Shown piece after piece: positions 49,922 through 60,473 of a stretch of DNA of 64,000 nt. This DNA is from Syngnathus acus (Eukaryota > Chordata > Actinopteri > Syngnathiformes > Syngnathidae), in contig NC_051087.1 in the NCBI RefSeq assembly GCF_901709675.1, forward strand, positions 16,689,067-16,753,066, read 5' to 3'. Under the pieces are notes generated by a model. It had not been told where the DNA came from. It saw only the letters and a list, made by a program, of their open reading frames with translations, and made no database searches. Position 1 is the stretch's first letter, and each line of letters opens with the position of its first letter. Both the position numbers and the translations under genes were made by a program.

Positions 49922-52559
49922 CAGTGCTTCTCAATTATTTTCTGTTACGCCCCCCCTAGCAAGAAGAAAACTATTCGCGCCCCCCACTCCCCACCGTGAC
50001 TATCCATCTCTGCATAACATTTTATCCTTATTAACATTAAAGAAAAAAAGAAAGACATATGGTCAAACTTACAAAGAATAACTTTATCAAATCGTGTTTT
50101 AAGTCTGCAACAGAAAAGATTTTAAGTGCATCAATGCCTGAAATTAAGAATAAATAAATCCTTGTTTAAACTGTAAACATGTTTGACCAACTAATTGCAC
50201 CATTGCAAAATTAAATCAAATCAATAAATAATATTTAATAATTATAATAACTAATAAACTACAAAAACAAAAAAAATAATAACTTATTTATATTCAGTTC
50301 AGCAACATTAACTCAGGAGCACAATATATAAAACACTTGAACCTACAAAACAAGGTGAATTAAACAATTTGTGCTCTTTTTTTCTTTCTTTTTTTCATCA
50401 AAATGAGGAGGAAGTCAGGTTTAATGGCTACAATGAGCACGTTTTGCAGTGCACAGCTTTTCGAAGCGAGGTTCGAAGCATGATAGTGCAACTCTCAGCT
50501 CCTGCTCAATGTTTAGCTGGGACCTGTACTTGGTCTTCAGTGCAGCAACAGCAGAGAAGCCAATCTCACAAAGGTAAGATGTTGCAAAAGGAAGCAGAAT
50601 GCTCATAGCTTTCTCCCCTAAGAGTGGATACTGCCTCTCTACACTCAGCCAGAATGCACTGAGTGTCTGTGATGTAAACCTCAGTCTCAATGTGGAGTCA
50701 GACGTCATGTCAATGAACTGCTCCTCTTCTGCAGAGCTGAAACCAGTTGGAGCTGGTGCACTGAAAGGGTCTCTCACCCAGTCATACTGGGAACTGTTTT
50801 CAGGGAAGTACTTTTTAAAGAATCCCATCAGTGAAGAAATGTGCTGCTTAATGTGTGGAATCACTGAGGTAGCATCATAGTCATTGGTGTCCACAAATTC
50901 ATGCAGGTTCTCAAATGAATCTGTGTTTCCTTCATCAAGTTGCCTGCCCCACATTGCAAGCTTTCGGGTGAAAGAGCTAATCTTGTCTGTGACCTGAGGG
51001 AGGTGTTTATCTTTCCCCTGAAGCTGCAGATTCAGTTCATTTAGCTTTTCAAATATGTCACTCAGGTAGGCCAGTTTTCCCAGGAACTTCTCATCACAAA
51101 ATTTTTCTGCCACTTCATACTTGTGCTCCTGCTCCAAAAACACTCTTATTTGCTCTCTGAGCTCAAAAACCCGGGACAAGACTTTTCCTCGTGACAACCA
51201 CCTTGCTTCACTGTGATAGAGCACAGCTTGATGTTCAGCTCCCATCTCCTCACAGATGGCAGAGAAGACTCTTGTTTTTAGTGGTCTGGTCTTTATAAAA
51301 TTGACTACACCTATGATGTCAGTCATAACCTCACTTAATTCAGGGGAAAGTTGCCTGGTTGCAAGTGCTTCTCTGTGTATAATACAGTGTGTCCACTCAG
51401 CATGAGGTGAGGCTGTCTTGATGAGTGCCCGAAGTCCTTTTCTCTTCCCTGCCATGGTTTGTGCACCATCACTGCAAACACCAATGCAGTTCTCCCACTT
51501 TAGCCCATTCTCAGTCAAAAAGGAGTCCAGAATTTTGAAGAGCTCTTCAGCTGTGGCTCTGTCTCGGACATATTTACAAAGAAGTAGATCCTCACACAGG
51601 GAGTTTGACAAGTCAAAACGTACATAAGCAATAAACAGACAGTCTTTGTTGCTGTCAGTTGCTTCATCAAACTGTAAGGCAAAACGTTTGTCTTTGAGTT
51701 TATCTACCAGCTGTTCTTGAAGATCGTTAGCGATGTCATCTATACGTCTGGCGACAGTGTCATTGGACAGAGGGATAGTTTTTAGTTTTGCTGCACTGGC
51801 GTCGTCCAGCATGACAGAGACCATGTCTAATGCTGCAGGCAGTATTAGCTCCTCTGCTATGGTGTGGGGCTTTTTGCACTGCGCGATTTGGTACGCCACC
51901 TTATATGATGCTAACAGCGCTCGATGGTTTACTGAAGTAGCCTTCACAAAACGGGATGACTGTTGGCCATATTCAGCACGTTTTCGCTGAAAAAACTCAA
52001 GTGGCTTATCGGCGTGATCGGGGTGTAACGTATTTAAGTGACGCGCCAATTTATTTGGCTTCATGCTGTCCGCTGCGAGCATTTTTAGACACAGCAGACA
52101 CATCGGTCTTTCCTCTTCTCCAACTGTACTCACAGTGAAGCCAAGCGCTAAATACGCTTCGTCGTATTTCCTCGTCTTAGCTTTCGGCTGACTTTCTTTT
52201 GTTTCATTATCTTTGTTTCTCTCCGCTTTTCTTTTCATCCCTGTTAAAAACTTTTTCATGTTGGTGGTTATGTTGAATAACGGAGGCTATAGACGGGACG
52301 CAGTCGGAGCTTTCTGTTGACTCAACACTGCTAACCAAGGCAAACCTGTTGTCTTGTAAGTCGTAAAATGTTGCACTGTCGCAAACGTGACAGAAGTAAC
52401 AATGAGAGCGCCACTGCCGCCTACTGTAGTAAATGCGCAATTACACTTTATTCTAGTACTGCCAAAAAAAAAGCCTGTTCCCCAGGGTCACACGCGCCCC
52501 CCCCAGGTATTGCACCGCGCCCCCCAAGGGGGGCGCGCCCCACTATTTGAGAAGCACTG
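49922..52559 (-). mobile_element. hAT-Charlie-like transposon with intact transposase
   Basis: TIRs CAGTGCTTCTCAATTA and TATTTGAGAAGCACTG with a perfect 8-bp TSD GGCTAGGG (49914-49921, 52560-52567). 2638 bp with a single long minus-strand ORF. Ends, TSD and gene are all present, so it could be autonomous or recently so. Confidence 0.9.
50421..52259 (-). CDS. hAT transposase, ZBED/SCAND3-like, 612 aa, intact
   Basis: One open frame from ATG. Residues about 50-85 carry a BED finger (MCLLCL with C-x2-C; LARHLNTLH with H-x4-H). The catalytic fold shows the first Asp in LQFDEATDSN, the second in VCSDGAQTM, the CxxH motif in HCIIHREAL, then ARWLSRGKVL. The C-terminus has SYLCEIGFSAVAALKTKYRS with the catalytic Glu and the dimerisation helices. 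Length and order fit full transposases of the Charlie/ZBED5-like group. No second exon is needed. It excises and reinserts DNA with 8-bp duplications. Confidence 0.9.
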   Translation of the reverse strand: MKKFLTGMKRKAERNKDNETKESQPKAKTRKYDEAYLALGFTVSTVGEEERPMCLLCLKMLAADSMKPNKLARHLNTLHPDHADKPLEFFQRKRAEYGQQSSRFVKATSVNHRALLASYKVAYQIAQCKKPHTIAEELILPAALDMVSVMLDDASAAKLKTIPLSNDTVARRIDDIANDLQEQLVDKLKDKRFALQFDEATDSNKDCLFIAYVRFDLSNSLCEDLLLCKYVRDRATAEELFKILDSFLTENGLKWENCIGVCSDGAQTMAGKRKGLRALIKTASPHAEWTHCIIHREALATRQLSPELSEVMTDIIGVVNFIKTRPLKTRVFSAICEEMGAEHQAVLYHSEARWLSRGKVLSRVFELREQIRVFLEQEHKYEVAEKFCDEKFLGKLAYLSDIFEKLNELNLQLQGKDKHLPQVTDKISSFTRKLAMWGRQLDEGNTDSFENLHEFVDTNDYDATSVIPHIKQHISSLMGFFKKYFPENSSQYDWVRDPFSAPAPTGFSSAEEEQFIDMTSDSTLRLRFTSQTLSAFWLSVERQYPLLGEKAMSILLPFATSYLCEIGFSAVAALKTKYRSQLNIEQELRVALSCFEPRFEKLCTAKRAHCSH

Positions 52560-52567
52560 GGCTAGGG

Positions 52568-53390
52568 CATAGGTCGGCAACCCATGGCTCCGGAGCCACA
52601 TGTGGCTCTTTCATCCTTCTGTTGTGGCTCCCTGTGACTTTGGAAAATAATGAGTATGTTATAAAAATTAAATTTTATTTTAGTTTGTTCATTTTAAAAT
52701 ATAATTGTGAATTTGAAGATTATGGTAAACTTGTAACATTAAAATTAAACGTTTTTAATATTTTTACCGCCCCAAATATGCGTCACATCCGCCGATGTGC
52801 GACATTCGAATTCCTGCCGTCCCTCACGTCTGGCAGCCGTCGTTTTACCAGCACACTACCAGCGTGATAACTATATATTAAGTGAAGTAGTCCTTTTTTT
52901 TAATTCAGGGGGACAACTGGCTGCACACTCCAGTACCCGCGATGGGACAGAAGCAGACTGCGCATTTTTTTGGTTTGCATTGTTCGTTCAGTGGTGGTGG
53001 ATAATATTTGTATAAGTTTGGATTTTTATCTCATAAATAAGAGGACAGGTGACTGCAGGCTGTTTGCATTTTTTGTTCAGTGGGTTGGGTAAGTTTGGAT
53101 TTTTATTTCTTAAATACGAGGACTCAAATAGACACCGGGTATTTTATTTGAAATTAAGCATCAACCAGGTGTAAAATGCTTTTTGTTACATGCAGAAATA
53201 AAATTCTGTGTTCTCTGCAGCAGTTCGTTGATTTCATTTTCATAAATCCAATAGTTTTTTGTACATAGCATAATATATACATGCATAATATATATAATGA
53301 TGTCAAAATGGGTTGTGGCTCCGGGTGCTTTCTTTTCATTGGGGGGCGGTCCCAAATGGCTCTTTGAGTAAAAAAGGTTGCCGACCCCTG
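52568..53390. mobile_element. Second hAT at the same target site, non-autonomous
   Basis: TIRs CATAGGTCGGCAACCC and GGTTGCCGACCCCTG, 823 bp. It is flanked by GGCTAGGG at 52560-52567 and 53391-53398, the same 8-mer that flanks the neighbouring hAT. No transposase ORF. Its termini resemble those of the hAT at 46928-47841. Confidence 0.88.
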
Positions 53391-53893
53391 GGCTAGGGGC
53401 TATTCTTTACCAAAAGGTGGATGGAGAGAGACACACCATAGCGTACGCAAGCTGGGCACTCAGCGACGTGGAAAAGCACTATTCACAAACAGAGCGGGAA
53501 GCACTAGCTGTCGTGTGGGGCTGTGACCACTATCACCTGTACATCTATGGACATCCATGCACACATGTGACTGATCACAAAGCCCTTGAAACTAGGGCTG
53601 TGGACTCGGTCGGATTTTTGCACCGAGTCCGAGTCCGAGTCTGAGTCCGGCCTCTTGACCATGAGTCCGAGTCCGAGTCTGAGTCTGAGTCCGAGTCCGG
53701 CTGTCCATTTTTTCTGATAATTCATGTGACTGCTTAGTCTTTATTCAAGGCTAATTTAGTAATTTAATAACAGTTTTGTGATGGCTTTGTCTTTATTAAA
53801 CATATAAACGAATACAATAAACAGATACTTTCAAGTTTTAATCATTAATTACACCATTATAGCTCAGACATTTATCTAACCCTTATTTGGAAA

Positions 53894-54764
53894 GCGAAAA
53901 ACCCATGTCGTACGGCGTCAGCACTATGTTGTTTTCAATAAAAACATGAAGAACTCACGTTTGCGTCAGTCAATTTTAATTTTTATAAAGGATTATTCTC
54001 ATTTGATGTCTTTAAATTCATCCGCGTTCTGCCATTGAAGCGGGGTGCATTCAAAGACCAGTCGTACAGACGGAACACTCATTCACTTCACCAAAACGCA
54101 ACAATATAATTACGTGAGCTCTTTGCATAAACCTCGATGCAAAGAAACTCCTCTTTTTGGGTACAGGCTACAAGGAGTATATATTACAAAGGAGACTTTA
54201 TACTTAATTGTGATCATCATTCATCCATCCATCCATCCATTTTATTTTATTACTCAGGTATTTTCAAAGCAAATTAATATTGTTGCATTTATTAATTTGC
54301 TTTAACATGACAGCGCAATATAATTAAAAGCTGACACGATAGCAATGTCAAACGTGTTCATTTAAGAAAAAGCCACACACGTTTTGTGATCAAATCTTTC
54401 ATAATGAGAATGATTTGAGTGAATTGATTTTACAATTTTTATCCCCCCTCCCCACCATCTGTCACTTTGCTTGGGACAAAAGGAGCCTTCAGAACTGAAA
54501 TTTCTTCTCAATTTCATTCAAATCAATTCACTCAAATCATTCTCGTTATGAAAGATTTGATCACAAAACGTTTCCGTCTGTACGACTGGTCTTTGAATGC
54601 ACCCCGCTTCAATGTCAGAACGCGGATGAATTTAAAGACATCAAATGAGAATAATCCTTTATAAAAATTAAAATTGACTGACGCAAACGTGAGTTCTTCA
54701 TGTTTTTATTGAAAACAACATAGTGTTGACGCCGTACGACGCCGTACGACATCGGTTTTTCGCT
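53894..54764. repeat. Long inverted repeat (hairpin), left arm interrupted
   Basis: Outer arms 53894-54075 and 54572-54764 are near-perfect complements over about 180 bp (for example GGGGTGCATTCAAAGACCAG and its complement). The right arm has an extra 10-bp GACGCCGTAC. Inner arms 54380-54430 and 54520-54570 also pair. On the right, inner and outer arms are adjacent; on the left they are separated by 303 bp (54077-54379), so something inserted into the left arm or was removed from the right. Confidence 0.85.
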
Positions 54765-55135
54765 ATAATTCGGTATAATTCGAGGTAGTCCACCCTCACC
54801 CAAAGTTAAGGTTTCATGGGAATGTTATTGTCATAATTGGTCTGGACCATATATGATAATTGTTTAATGGTAGTTATTGATAGATCTTGAAGATGTCAAG
54901 TTATAGGTGCATAAGACTATGTTGTTCATGCATATAGCACGTTCATTGTAAGAGGGGAAGAGATGTGTATTTTGGGCTAACTCAAATTCCGTAGTAGAAA
55001 AACCCCGGAAGTGGGATGGGCATTCTGTGTTGTTCTGGTACGCCCTGTGAGTAAGGAATAAAGCAGTTATCATTCACGTCGTTGTCCGACCTATTCTTGC
55101 TATCTAAGAACCTGGAAAATAGTAAGGATATAACA

Positions 55136-55238
55136 TATATCACGGGTCATTACAACGGGTTTGGTGGAGTTTTTACAGCTTCTTCCAACTCCTACCGCGC
55201 TGACTGTAACCTGACACTCTCTGGCTGCGTCTTGCCTC
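55136..55238 (+). repeat. hAT MITE fragment (copy c)
   Basis: Matches about 103 bp of the MITE at 59223-59906 (TCACGGGTCATTAC to GGCTGCGTCTTGCCTC). No TIRs remain. Confidence 0.8.
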
Positions 55239-55570
55239 TTTTTTTTTATTGTCGGACTCGGTGGACTCGGTCAAAATCAGCACCGAGTCAGATTCCGAGT
55301 CCGAGTCCGGCAAAAATGACCGAGTCCGACCGAGTCCGAGTCCCCGAGTCCGAACCGAGTCCACAGCCCTGCTTGAAACCATCTGGAACAACCCCAGATC
55401 GAAACCACCTGCAAGAATCGAACGGTGGGGACTGAGGCTTCAGCTCTACAACGTCAGAGTGGAGTACAGAAAAGGAGCTGAAAATCCAGCTGACTACATC
55501 TCCCGTCACCCTCACAGAGATCAAAGAGGAGACTCTGAAAGACCCCGTCTTACGGAAGGTCAGTGAACAC

Positions 55571-56670
55571 ATCAGACACAACACGTGGAACAAAATCACA
55601 GACAACGCTCAACACGCTAACATTCTGATTTCAAACAAATCAGCAGCGAGCTGACAGTATCCCCCGCTGATGACATAATTCTGAGAAACACAAGAATCGT
55701 CATCCCCTCGACCCTACAAAACAGAGTCCTACACCTCGCACACGAGGGACATCAGAGAATAATAAAAACAAAAAAACTTCAGAACAAAAGTATGGTTCCC
55801 AAACATAGACCAGCAAGCAGAGGCCATGGTCAACAACTGTATAGCATGCCAGGCAAACACACCAGTTACTCACTTACATGGGGCCATTACAGATGTCAGA
55901 GCTGCCCGAAGCTCCCTGGCACAGCATGAGTGCAGACTTTTATGGACCTCTTCCCACTGAAGAATATCTGCTGGTCATTGTAGATGATTACACCCGGTAC
56001 CCAGTGGTTGAAGTTGTTAACTCAACTTCTGCTAACACAGTCATACCAGTCATGGACAAAGTGTTTTCCCCATTTGGCATTCCAAGGGTCCTTAAGATGA
56101 ACAATGGCCCCCCCCCCCTTTTAATGGTGACCAGTTTGCGAAGTTTGCAACTTATTTAGGCTTCCACCATCGAAAGATCACACCACTGTGGCCTCAAGCT
56201 AACGCCACTGCCGAGCGTTTTATGCGCACACTAGGCAAGAGCATCTGTGTCTCAGGAACTCTGAACATTCCTTGGAAACAGCATCTCAACACCTTCCTCA
56301 GGGAATATTGTTCCACACCACACAGCACTACAGGTGCTTCACCAGCAGAACTGTTGTTCCAACAAAAGATCAACACAAAAATTCCCACAGCCACAGTCAT
56401 CAGCTCGGATCGCACCATCCGAGCAAAAGATCATGCTGCTAAAAGCAAGATGAAAGCCACGCTGACACACGTCGTCATGCAGCACCAAGCACCTTCACCC
56501 CAGGTGAACACAATGCTTTACGTAAACATCAGCCCAAGCACAACAAGCTCACCACACCCTACAACACTGAACCATACAAAATATCAAAGATCAAAGGCTC
56601 AATGATTACAGCAACAAAAGATGGACACTCCATCACAAGGAACTCATCCTTCTTCAAAAAGATCCATGCC
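55571..56670 (+). pseudogene. Gypsy integrase
   Basis: The N-terminal zinc region is decayed (55620-55880). The core gives the first Asp in MSADFYGPLP and VIVDDYTRYPVVEV. The second catalytic position reads KMNNGPP (Asn instead of Asp), followed by a poly(C) frameshift at 56107-56116. The Glu is present in ANATAERFMRTL. The C-terminal GPY/F-like part is readable in another frame (LTTPYNTEPYKI). Inactive. Confidence 0.8.
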
Positions 56671-56982
56671 GCGTTGCAGAACGCTCCACCAGACTCCGTC
56701 CACAGCCGCGACGTATCTGCTGAGGACGCACCACCTCCCCGATATCCGTCGTGACACAGTAGACATCCTCCTTCGTGTCTTCGTGATTACGAGTAATCTC
56801 GAATTTTTGCATACACTGAAAATGTTAAAACTCAGTTTGGAAGTGAGGTTTGATGCCATGTAAACTGTTTTATTGGAGCAGGGTTTATGAATAAAATATT
56901 AAGCTGTGTTGTCCCACTATAGAGGTTTGTTTTCAGGTATGACTACGAACAAATTAGCAGTAAAGAATCTATAAGGAAAACT

Positions 56983-57067
56983 GCATTTAAGTTTGTCTAT
57001 TGTTTCAAAAACGGCATTCAAGTTTGTCTATTGTTTCAAAAACTACATTCAAGTTTGGTCATTGTTT
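56983..57067 (+). repeat. 31-bp tandem repeat, three copies
   Basis: CATTYAAGTTTGTCTATTGT with TTCAAAAAC repeated next to the Gypsy polypurine tract. Confidence 0.8.
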
Positions 57068-57091
57068 AAAAAAGAAAAAAGAAAAGAGTGA
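57068..57091 (+). promoter_or_regulatory. Gypsy polypurine tract
   Basis: A 24-nt, nearly all-purine run directly before the LTR start TGTAGTG; it would prime plus-strand DNA synthesis. Confidence 0.7.
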
Positions 57092-57258
57092 TGTAGTGTT
57101 CACAGCAGATCTGAATATAATGTGTCATGTATGTCTAGCGCCCCTGGTGGCGAAATGTGGGGATCAAGGGTTGGGGTACAACAGAGAACGGTCTTGCGAG
57201 TGCGGAGGTGGCAATAAACTACAAGACGATCAACACATCCAAACGAGGCATCCTTCAG

Positions 57259-58495
57259 TTCTGCCTTCAACACCATTGTGCCACAACGTCTCATCAGCAA
57301 ACTTGACAGGCTGGGCCTCAGTACCTGCCTCTGCAACTGGCTATTGGACTTCCTCTGTCAGTGGCCACAGGTGGTACGTGTTGGCGACAAAATCTCCGCC
57401 AGCATCACGCTGAGCACGGGGGCCCCCCAAGGCTGCGTGCTCAGTCCGCTGCTCTTCACCCTCCTGACGCATGACTGCGCTGCCACCTACAGCGACAACC
57501 GCATAGTGAAGTTTGCTGACGACACGACTCTGGTGGGTCTCATCACCAAGGGAGACGAGAATCGATACAGGCTGGAGGTTGACCTTCTGACCACGTGGTG
57601 CAGGGACAACAACCTCCTGCTGAACGTCGACAAGACCAAGGAGATTGTTGTTGACTTCCGGAAGGGTCACACCCAACACCTGCCGCTGACCATCGACGGT
57701 GCTGTGGTGGGGAGAGTGGGCAGCGCCAGGTTCCTGGGGGTGCACATCAGTGAGGATCTCTCCTGGTCCACCAACACCGCATCACTGGCGAAGAAGGCCC
57801 AGCGCCGCCTGTATTTCCTGCGGAAACTCAGGCGAGCGGGCGCTCCTCCGGCCGTCATGACTACATTTTACCGCGGCACCATTGAGAGCGTCCTCTCCAG
57901 CTGTATTGCTGTTTGGGGTGGCAGCTGCACTGACTACAACTTGAAGGCCCTGCAGCGCATAGTGAACACGGCTGGTAAGACTATTGGTGCTTCTCTCCCC
58001 TCCTTGAAGGACATTTACACCTCCCATCTCACCCGCAAGGCGACCACGATTGTGAGTGATGTGAGTCACCCCGCTCACTCTTTGTTTGATCTTCTGCCCT
58101 CTGGGAGGAGGTACAGGAGCCTGCGCTCCCGCACCATCAGACTCACCAACAGCTTCATACTCCAGGCTGTTAGGATCCTGAACTCGCTCCCCCTTTCTGC
58201 GTAGCGTCCTGTACTTTGCGCTATGCTTACTGTCTGCTGTATGCACACTGGCTCAGTCTTGCTCCTCTTATTTGTTGGGTTATTTGTTTATTGTTTGTTC
58301 ATCGCTCATATTATTTATTTATTATTTATTATTTATTGTTTGTGCCTACTTGTTTTTATTTTGTGTCGTCTGCTGGTATGTCTATCGTGTACTATGTCTC
58401 GTCACCGTGGGATAGAGGAAACGGAATTTCGGTTTCTTTGTGTGTCTTGACATATGAAGGGATTGACAATAAAGCTGACTTTGACTTTGACCCTT
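57259..58495 (+). mobile_element. 5'-truncated Rex1/Babar-like LINE in the Gypsy LTR
   Basis: Same family as 31870-34530, ending TTGACAATAAAGCTGACTTT plus (GACTTT)n. A possible 5-bp target duplication is CCTTC on both sides. Confidence 0.8.
57278..58204 (+). pseudogene. LINE RT C-terminal half, open frame of 308 codons
   Basis: From RT motif 3 onward the frame is intact: [35 protein letters not shown], the catalytic [52 protein letters not shown] and [16 protein letters not shown] to a natural stop. The endonuclease and RT N-terminus are missing by 5' truncation, so it is not functional. Confidence 0.85.
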
Positions 58496-58529
58496 CTTTT
58501 ATTCTTTAACGGGACCCGGAGATATTACA

Positions 58530-58798
58530 ATAACTTACAGCCATTGGTTCCGTGAGCATAAGGAGAGGAGAAAGTTTCGCTTGGATGACGCGAGCAACGC
58601 TAACGTTTCTCAAACTCATCAGTTGTCAAGTCGCTTCAACAGAAATATGCGCAACTTCCGGTGCATTTCGAAATAAATTTCCGGTTTGCTTCCGAACGAC
58701 AAATAACTCAAAGTGTATGCTTCCTTACATAGAAAACATTTCTTAGCATAAATTATACATTAAATACATCAGTTTTAAGCACACAAACAATTCAAACA
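58530..58798. other. No gene recognised
   Basis: Unassigned sequence after the LTR. AATAAA at about 58671. Confidence 0.4.
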
Positions 58799-59059
58799 TC
58801 AAGAAAATAATTCTGAGGGCAGAACACAAGTATCTAGCTGCATTCCAGGCCAATAAAAACACTTGCTGATGGCATCATGGGTCTTTTCCATACCACAGTG
58901 ACCCCCATGACTGGTTACATGCAAATCGTGAAAAATGTAGCTGGCCTCAGCAGGTGTTTTAGCAACTTTGGCCGAGTGCGTGAGGCCCTTGCGGCGTCTG
59001 CATATATAATGTAGCTGACAATCTGTATGGTCAAGGCAGAAAGTATAGTTCAATGACAA
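58799..59059 (-). pseudogene. Ginger/KRBA2-like integrase zinc-binding exon
   Basis: The minus frame gives THSAKVAKTPAEASYIFHDL, HVTSHGGHCGMEKTHDAISK and CFYWPGMQLDTC, the first half of the H2C2 zinc-binding region that precedes Ginger and Gypsy integrases. The next segment of this domain family (PECQAKQNRL) is in the exon at 36666-36595 on the same strand. It could be the upstream exon of that gene or a fragment of another copy. A donor after GATACTTGT (GTTCTG) would give a compatible phase but is weak. Confidence 0.6.
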
Positions 59060-59222
59060 TTTAGATGATTTACACTTTTTCTATTTGTGTCATACAATTG
59101 AATAGTTCTGCATTTTCTATAAAGTGTTACTATGCACAAGTAAATTCAGTTTAAAAAATGTGAAATGCTTACCTTTCATGATGTAATTTTGAGCTCTTCT
59201 TTTCAGGGCTGTCTTCGTGAAG

Positions 59223-59906
59223 CAGGGCCGGTTCTAAGAATGCACATAAGAGGGGGCAGTCAGAAATGTGAAGGGGGCATGTTCTTTTTTATTTATTTTT
59301 TTACACATTTTTAACACTGTTAGTGTTTTCTTCACGGCAGTTGTTAGCTGTGTGTCCAGATCTCAACCTGGAGAAGTGGATTGCACTCTGTCAGGCCTCT
59401 ACACTAAGACCTGTCCAGCTTGGGTGTCCCACCTGAAGATTAAAGCTTCTGCTGGTATTGCTCTTAGGGTCACTGAGGCACGCAAACCCCCTGACCACAA
59501 TAAGGTGGCAATCTCTCCGGGGGGGGAACATATAATATGAATGTTATATTAACTATTATTTGAGTTGTCGTTAATCATTAGTTATATCACGGGTCATTAC
59601 GACGAGTTTGGTGGCGTTTTTACTGCTTCTTCCAACTCCTACCGCGCTGACTGTAACTTGACACTCTCTGGCTGCGTCTTGCCTCATTTGCATACTCACA
59701 GTGATTGGATGTTTACGGAGGGGCGCGGAGTCCTGACAGCAGGCTGTGTGAGGACACACACTGCACCGACATGAGAGAAGAGAGGGGGCTGATTAACGTG
59801 TGTTTCTATCAGCGGATTTTTCACTTCTAAAAGTTTGATTCGAGGGGGCAGGACATCTGTTTGAGGGGGCGTTGCCCCCTCTTGACCCTGCGTAGAGCCG
59901 GCACTG
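59223..59906. mobile_element. hAT MITE, complete (copy b)
   Basis: TIRs CAGGGCCGGTTCTA and TAGAGCCGGCACTG; TSD TCGTGAAG / TTGTGAAG (7 of 8) at 59215-59222 and 59907-59914. 684 bp. Copies a and c are at 162-612 and 55136-55238. Confidence 0.88.
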
Positions 59907-59914
59907 TTGTGAAG

Positions 59915-60473
59915 TCACATGGAAAGGTTTTATGAATGATAAATTCTTCTAATTCTTTCCCATCCATCTCTGTATTTGTATGGTTTGTCCGTGTATCTGT
60001 GTGTCCGTGTGTCTGTGTGTATATTTATGTTCTGTTTGTATATGTATATGTTCTATCAGTTTGTTTGTGTCTGTATGTGTCTGTGTCTGTCTCTCCTAAA
60101 CTGACTGACATTTTTAATTATTTTTGGGGCTTTTTATAGATTAGTAATGCACAGTTGTGAAAAACAAATGTAACTATCTCCCCAAACTATCAATCTGACG
60201 AGTAGCATCGCTAATGTCTTTAATTGGCCCCTAGCTGTGTGTTGCACAATGATGTTCCCTTGTTCCCCTCTCAGAATACCTGATGCAGTGGTGCAAACAA
60301 ACTTGATCATTCAAACTAAGTGTGTGTAGGGAAAATGTTTGTTCCCTTTTCTGCAGGGAATTGCGTATTTTGTATAGACCCCCTCCACAAAACAACAACC
60401 TGGGATTATTTGATATGAAGTATGTACGTATTATATTTTAAAGATGATTTGTCAAATATATGTAAAGTGTGTG
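59915..60473. other. No gene; TG-rich low-complexity at about 59975-60110
   Basis: Unassigned AT- and TG-rich sequence. Confidence 0.5.

Larger units (their letters stand above)
53593..55371 (-). mobile_element. Non-autonomous hAT related to 13329-16297, with captured sequences
   Basis: Ends TAGGGCTGTGGACTCGG and CCGAGTCCACAGCCCTG and a perfect TSD CTTGAAAC (53585-53592, 55372-55379). About 250 bp at the left and 120 bp at the right match, in reverse, the 3' and 5' ends of the intact hAT. The middle is foreign: a long interrupted hairpin (53894-54764), unassigned sequence with an AATAAA at 55057, and a fragment of the hAT MITE (55136-55238). Confidence 0.87.
53399..55570 (+). pseudogene. Gypsy RNase H domain (split)
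   Basis: The frame crosses the hAT pair: before 49913 it reads VVGASPVG, and after 53391 it continues LGAILYQKVDGERHTIAYAS and HYSQTEREALAVVWG. The hAT at 53593-55371 then interrupts, with HVTDHKALET before and IWNNPRSKPP after its target. ENPADYISRHP closes the domain near 55510. Confidence 0.82.
48290..58529 (+). mobile_element. Ty3/Gypsy LTR retrotransposon, 5'-truncated, with five nested insertions
   Basis: Pol segments lie at 48290-48666, 48970-49913, 53399-53584 and 55380-56670, then a polypurine tract (57068-57091) and an LTR (57092-58529). The insertions are a MITE (48667-48961), two hATs at one site (49922-53390), a non-autonomous hAT (53593-55371) and a LINE in the LTR. The gag and 5' LTR are missing. 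Confidence 0.82.
57092..58529 (+). repeat. Gypsy 3' LTR, interrupted by a LINE
   Basis: Starts TGTAGTGTTCACAGCAG and can be followed to GAGGCATCCTTC at about 57257. It resumes after the LINE as CCTTCTTTTATTC and ends GGAGATATTACA at 58529. The inverted ends are TGTA/TACA. Net length is about 200 bp. Confidence 0.65.

Noticed and set aside
58216-58509. Hydrophobic 75-97-codon ORFs resembling membrane peptides
   Set aside because: They lie in the AT-rich 3' untranslated tail of the LINE at 57259-58495.
59936-60139. A Val/Cys-rich 67-codon ORF
   Set aside because: Translation of a TG-rich low-complexity stretch.
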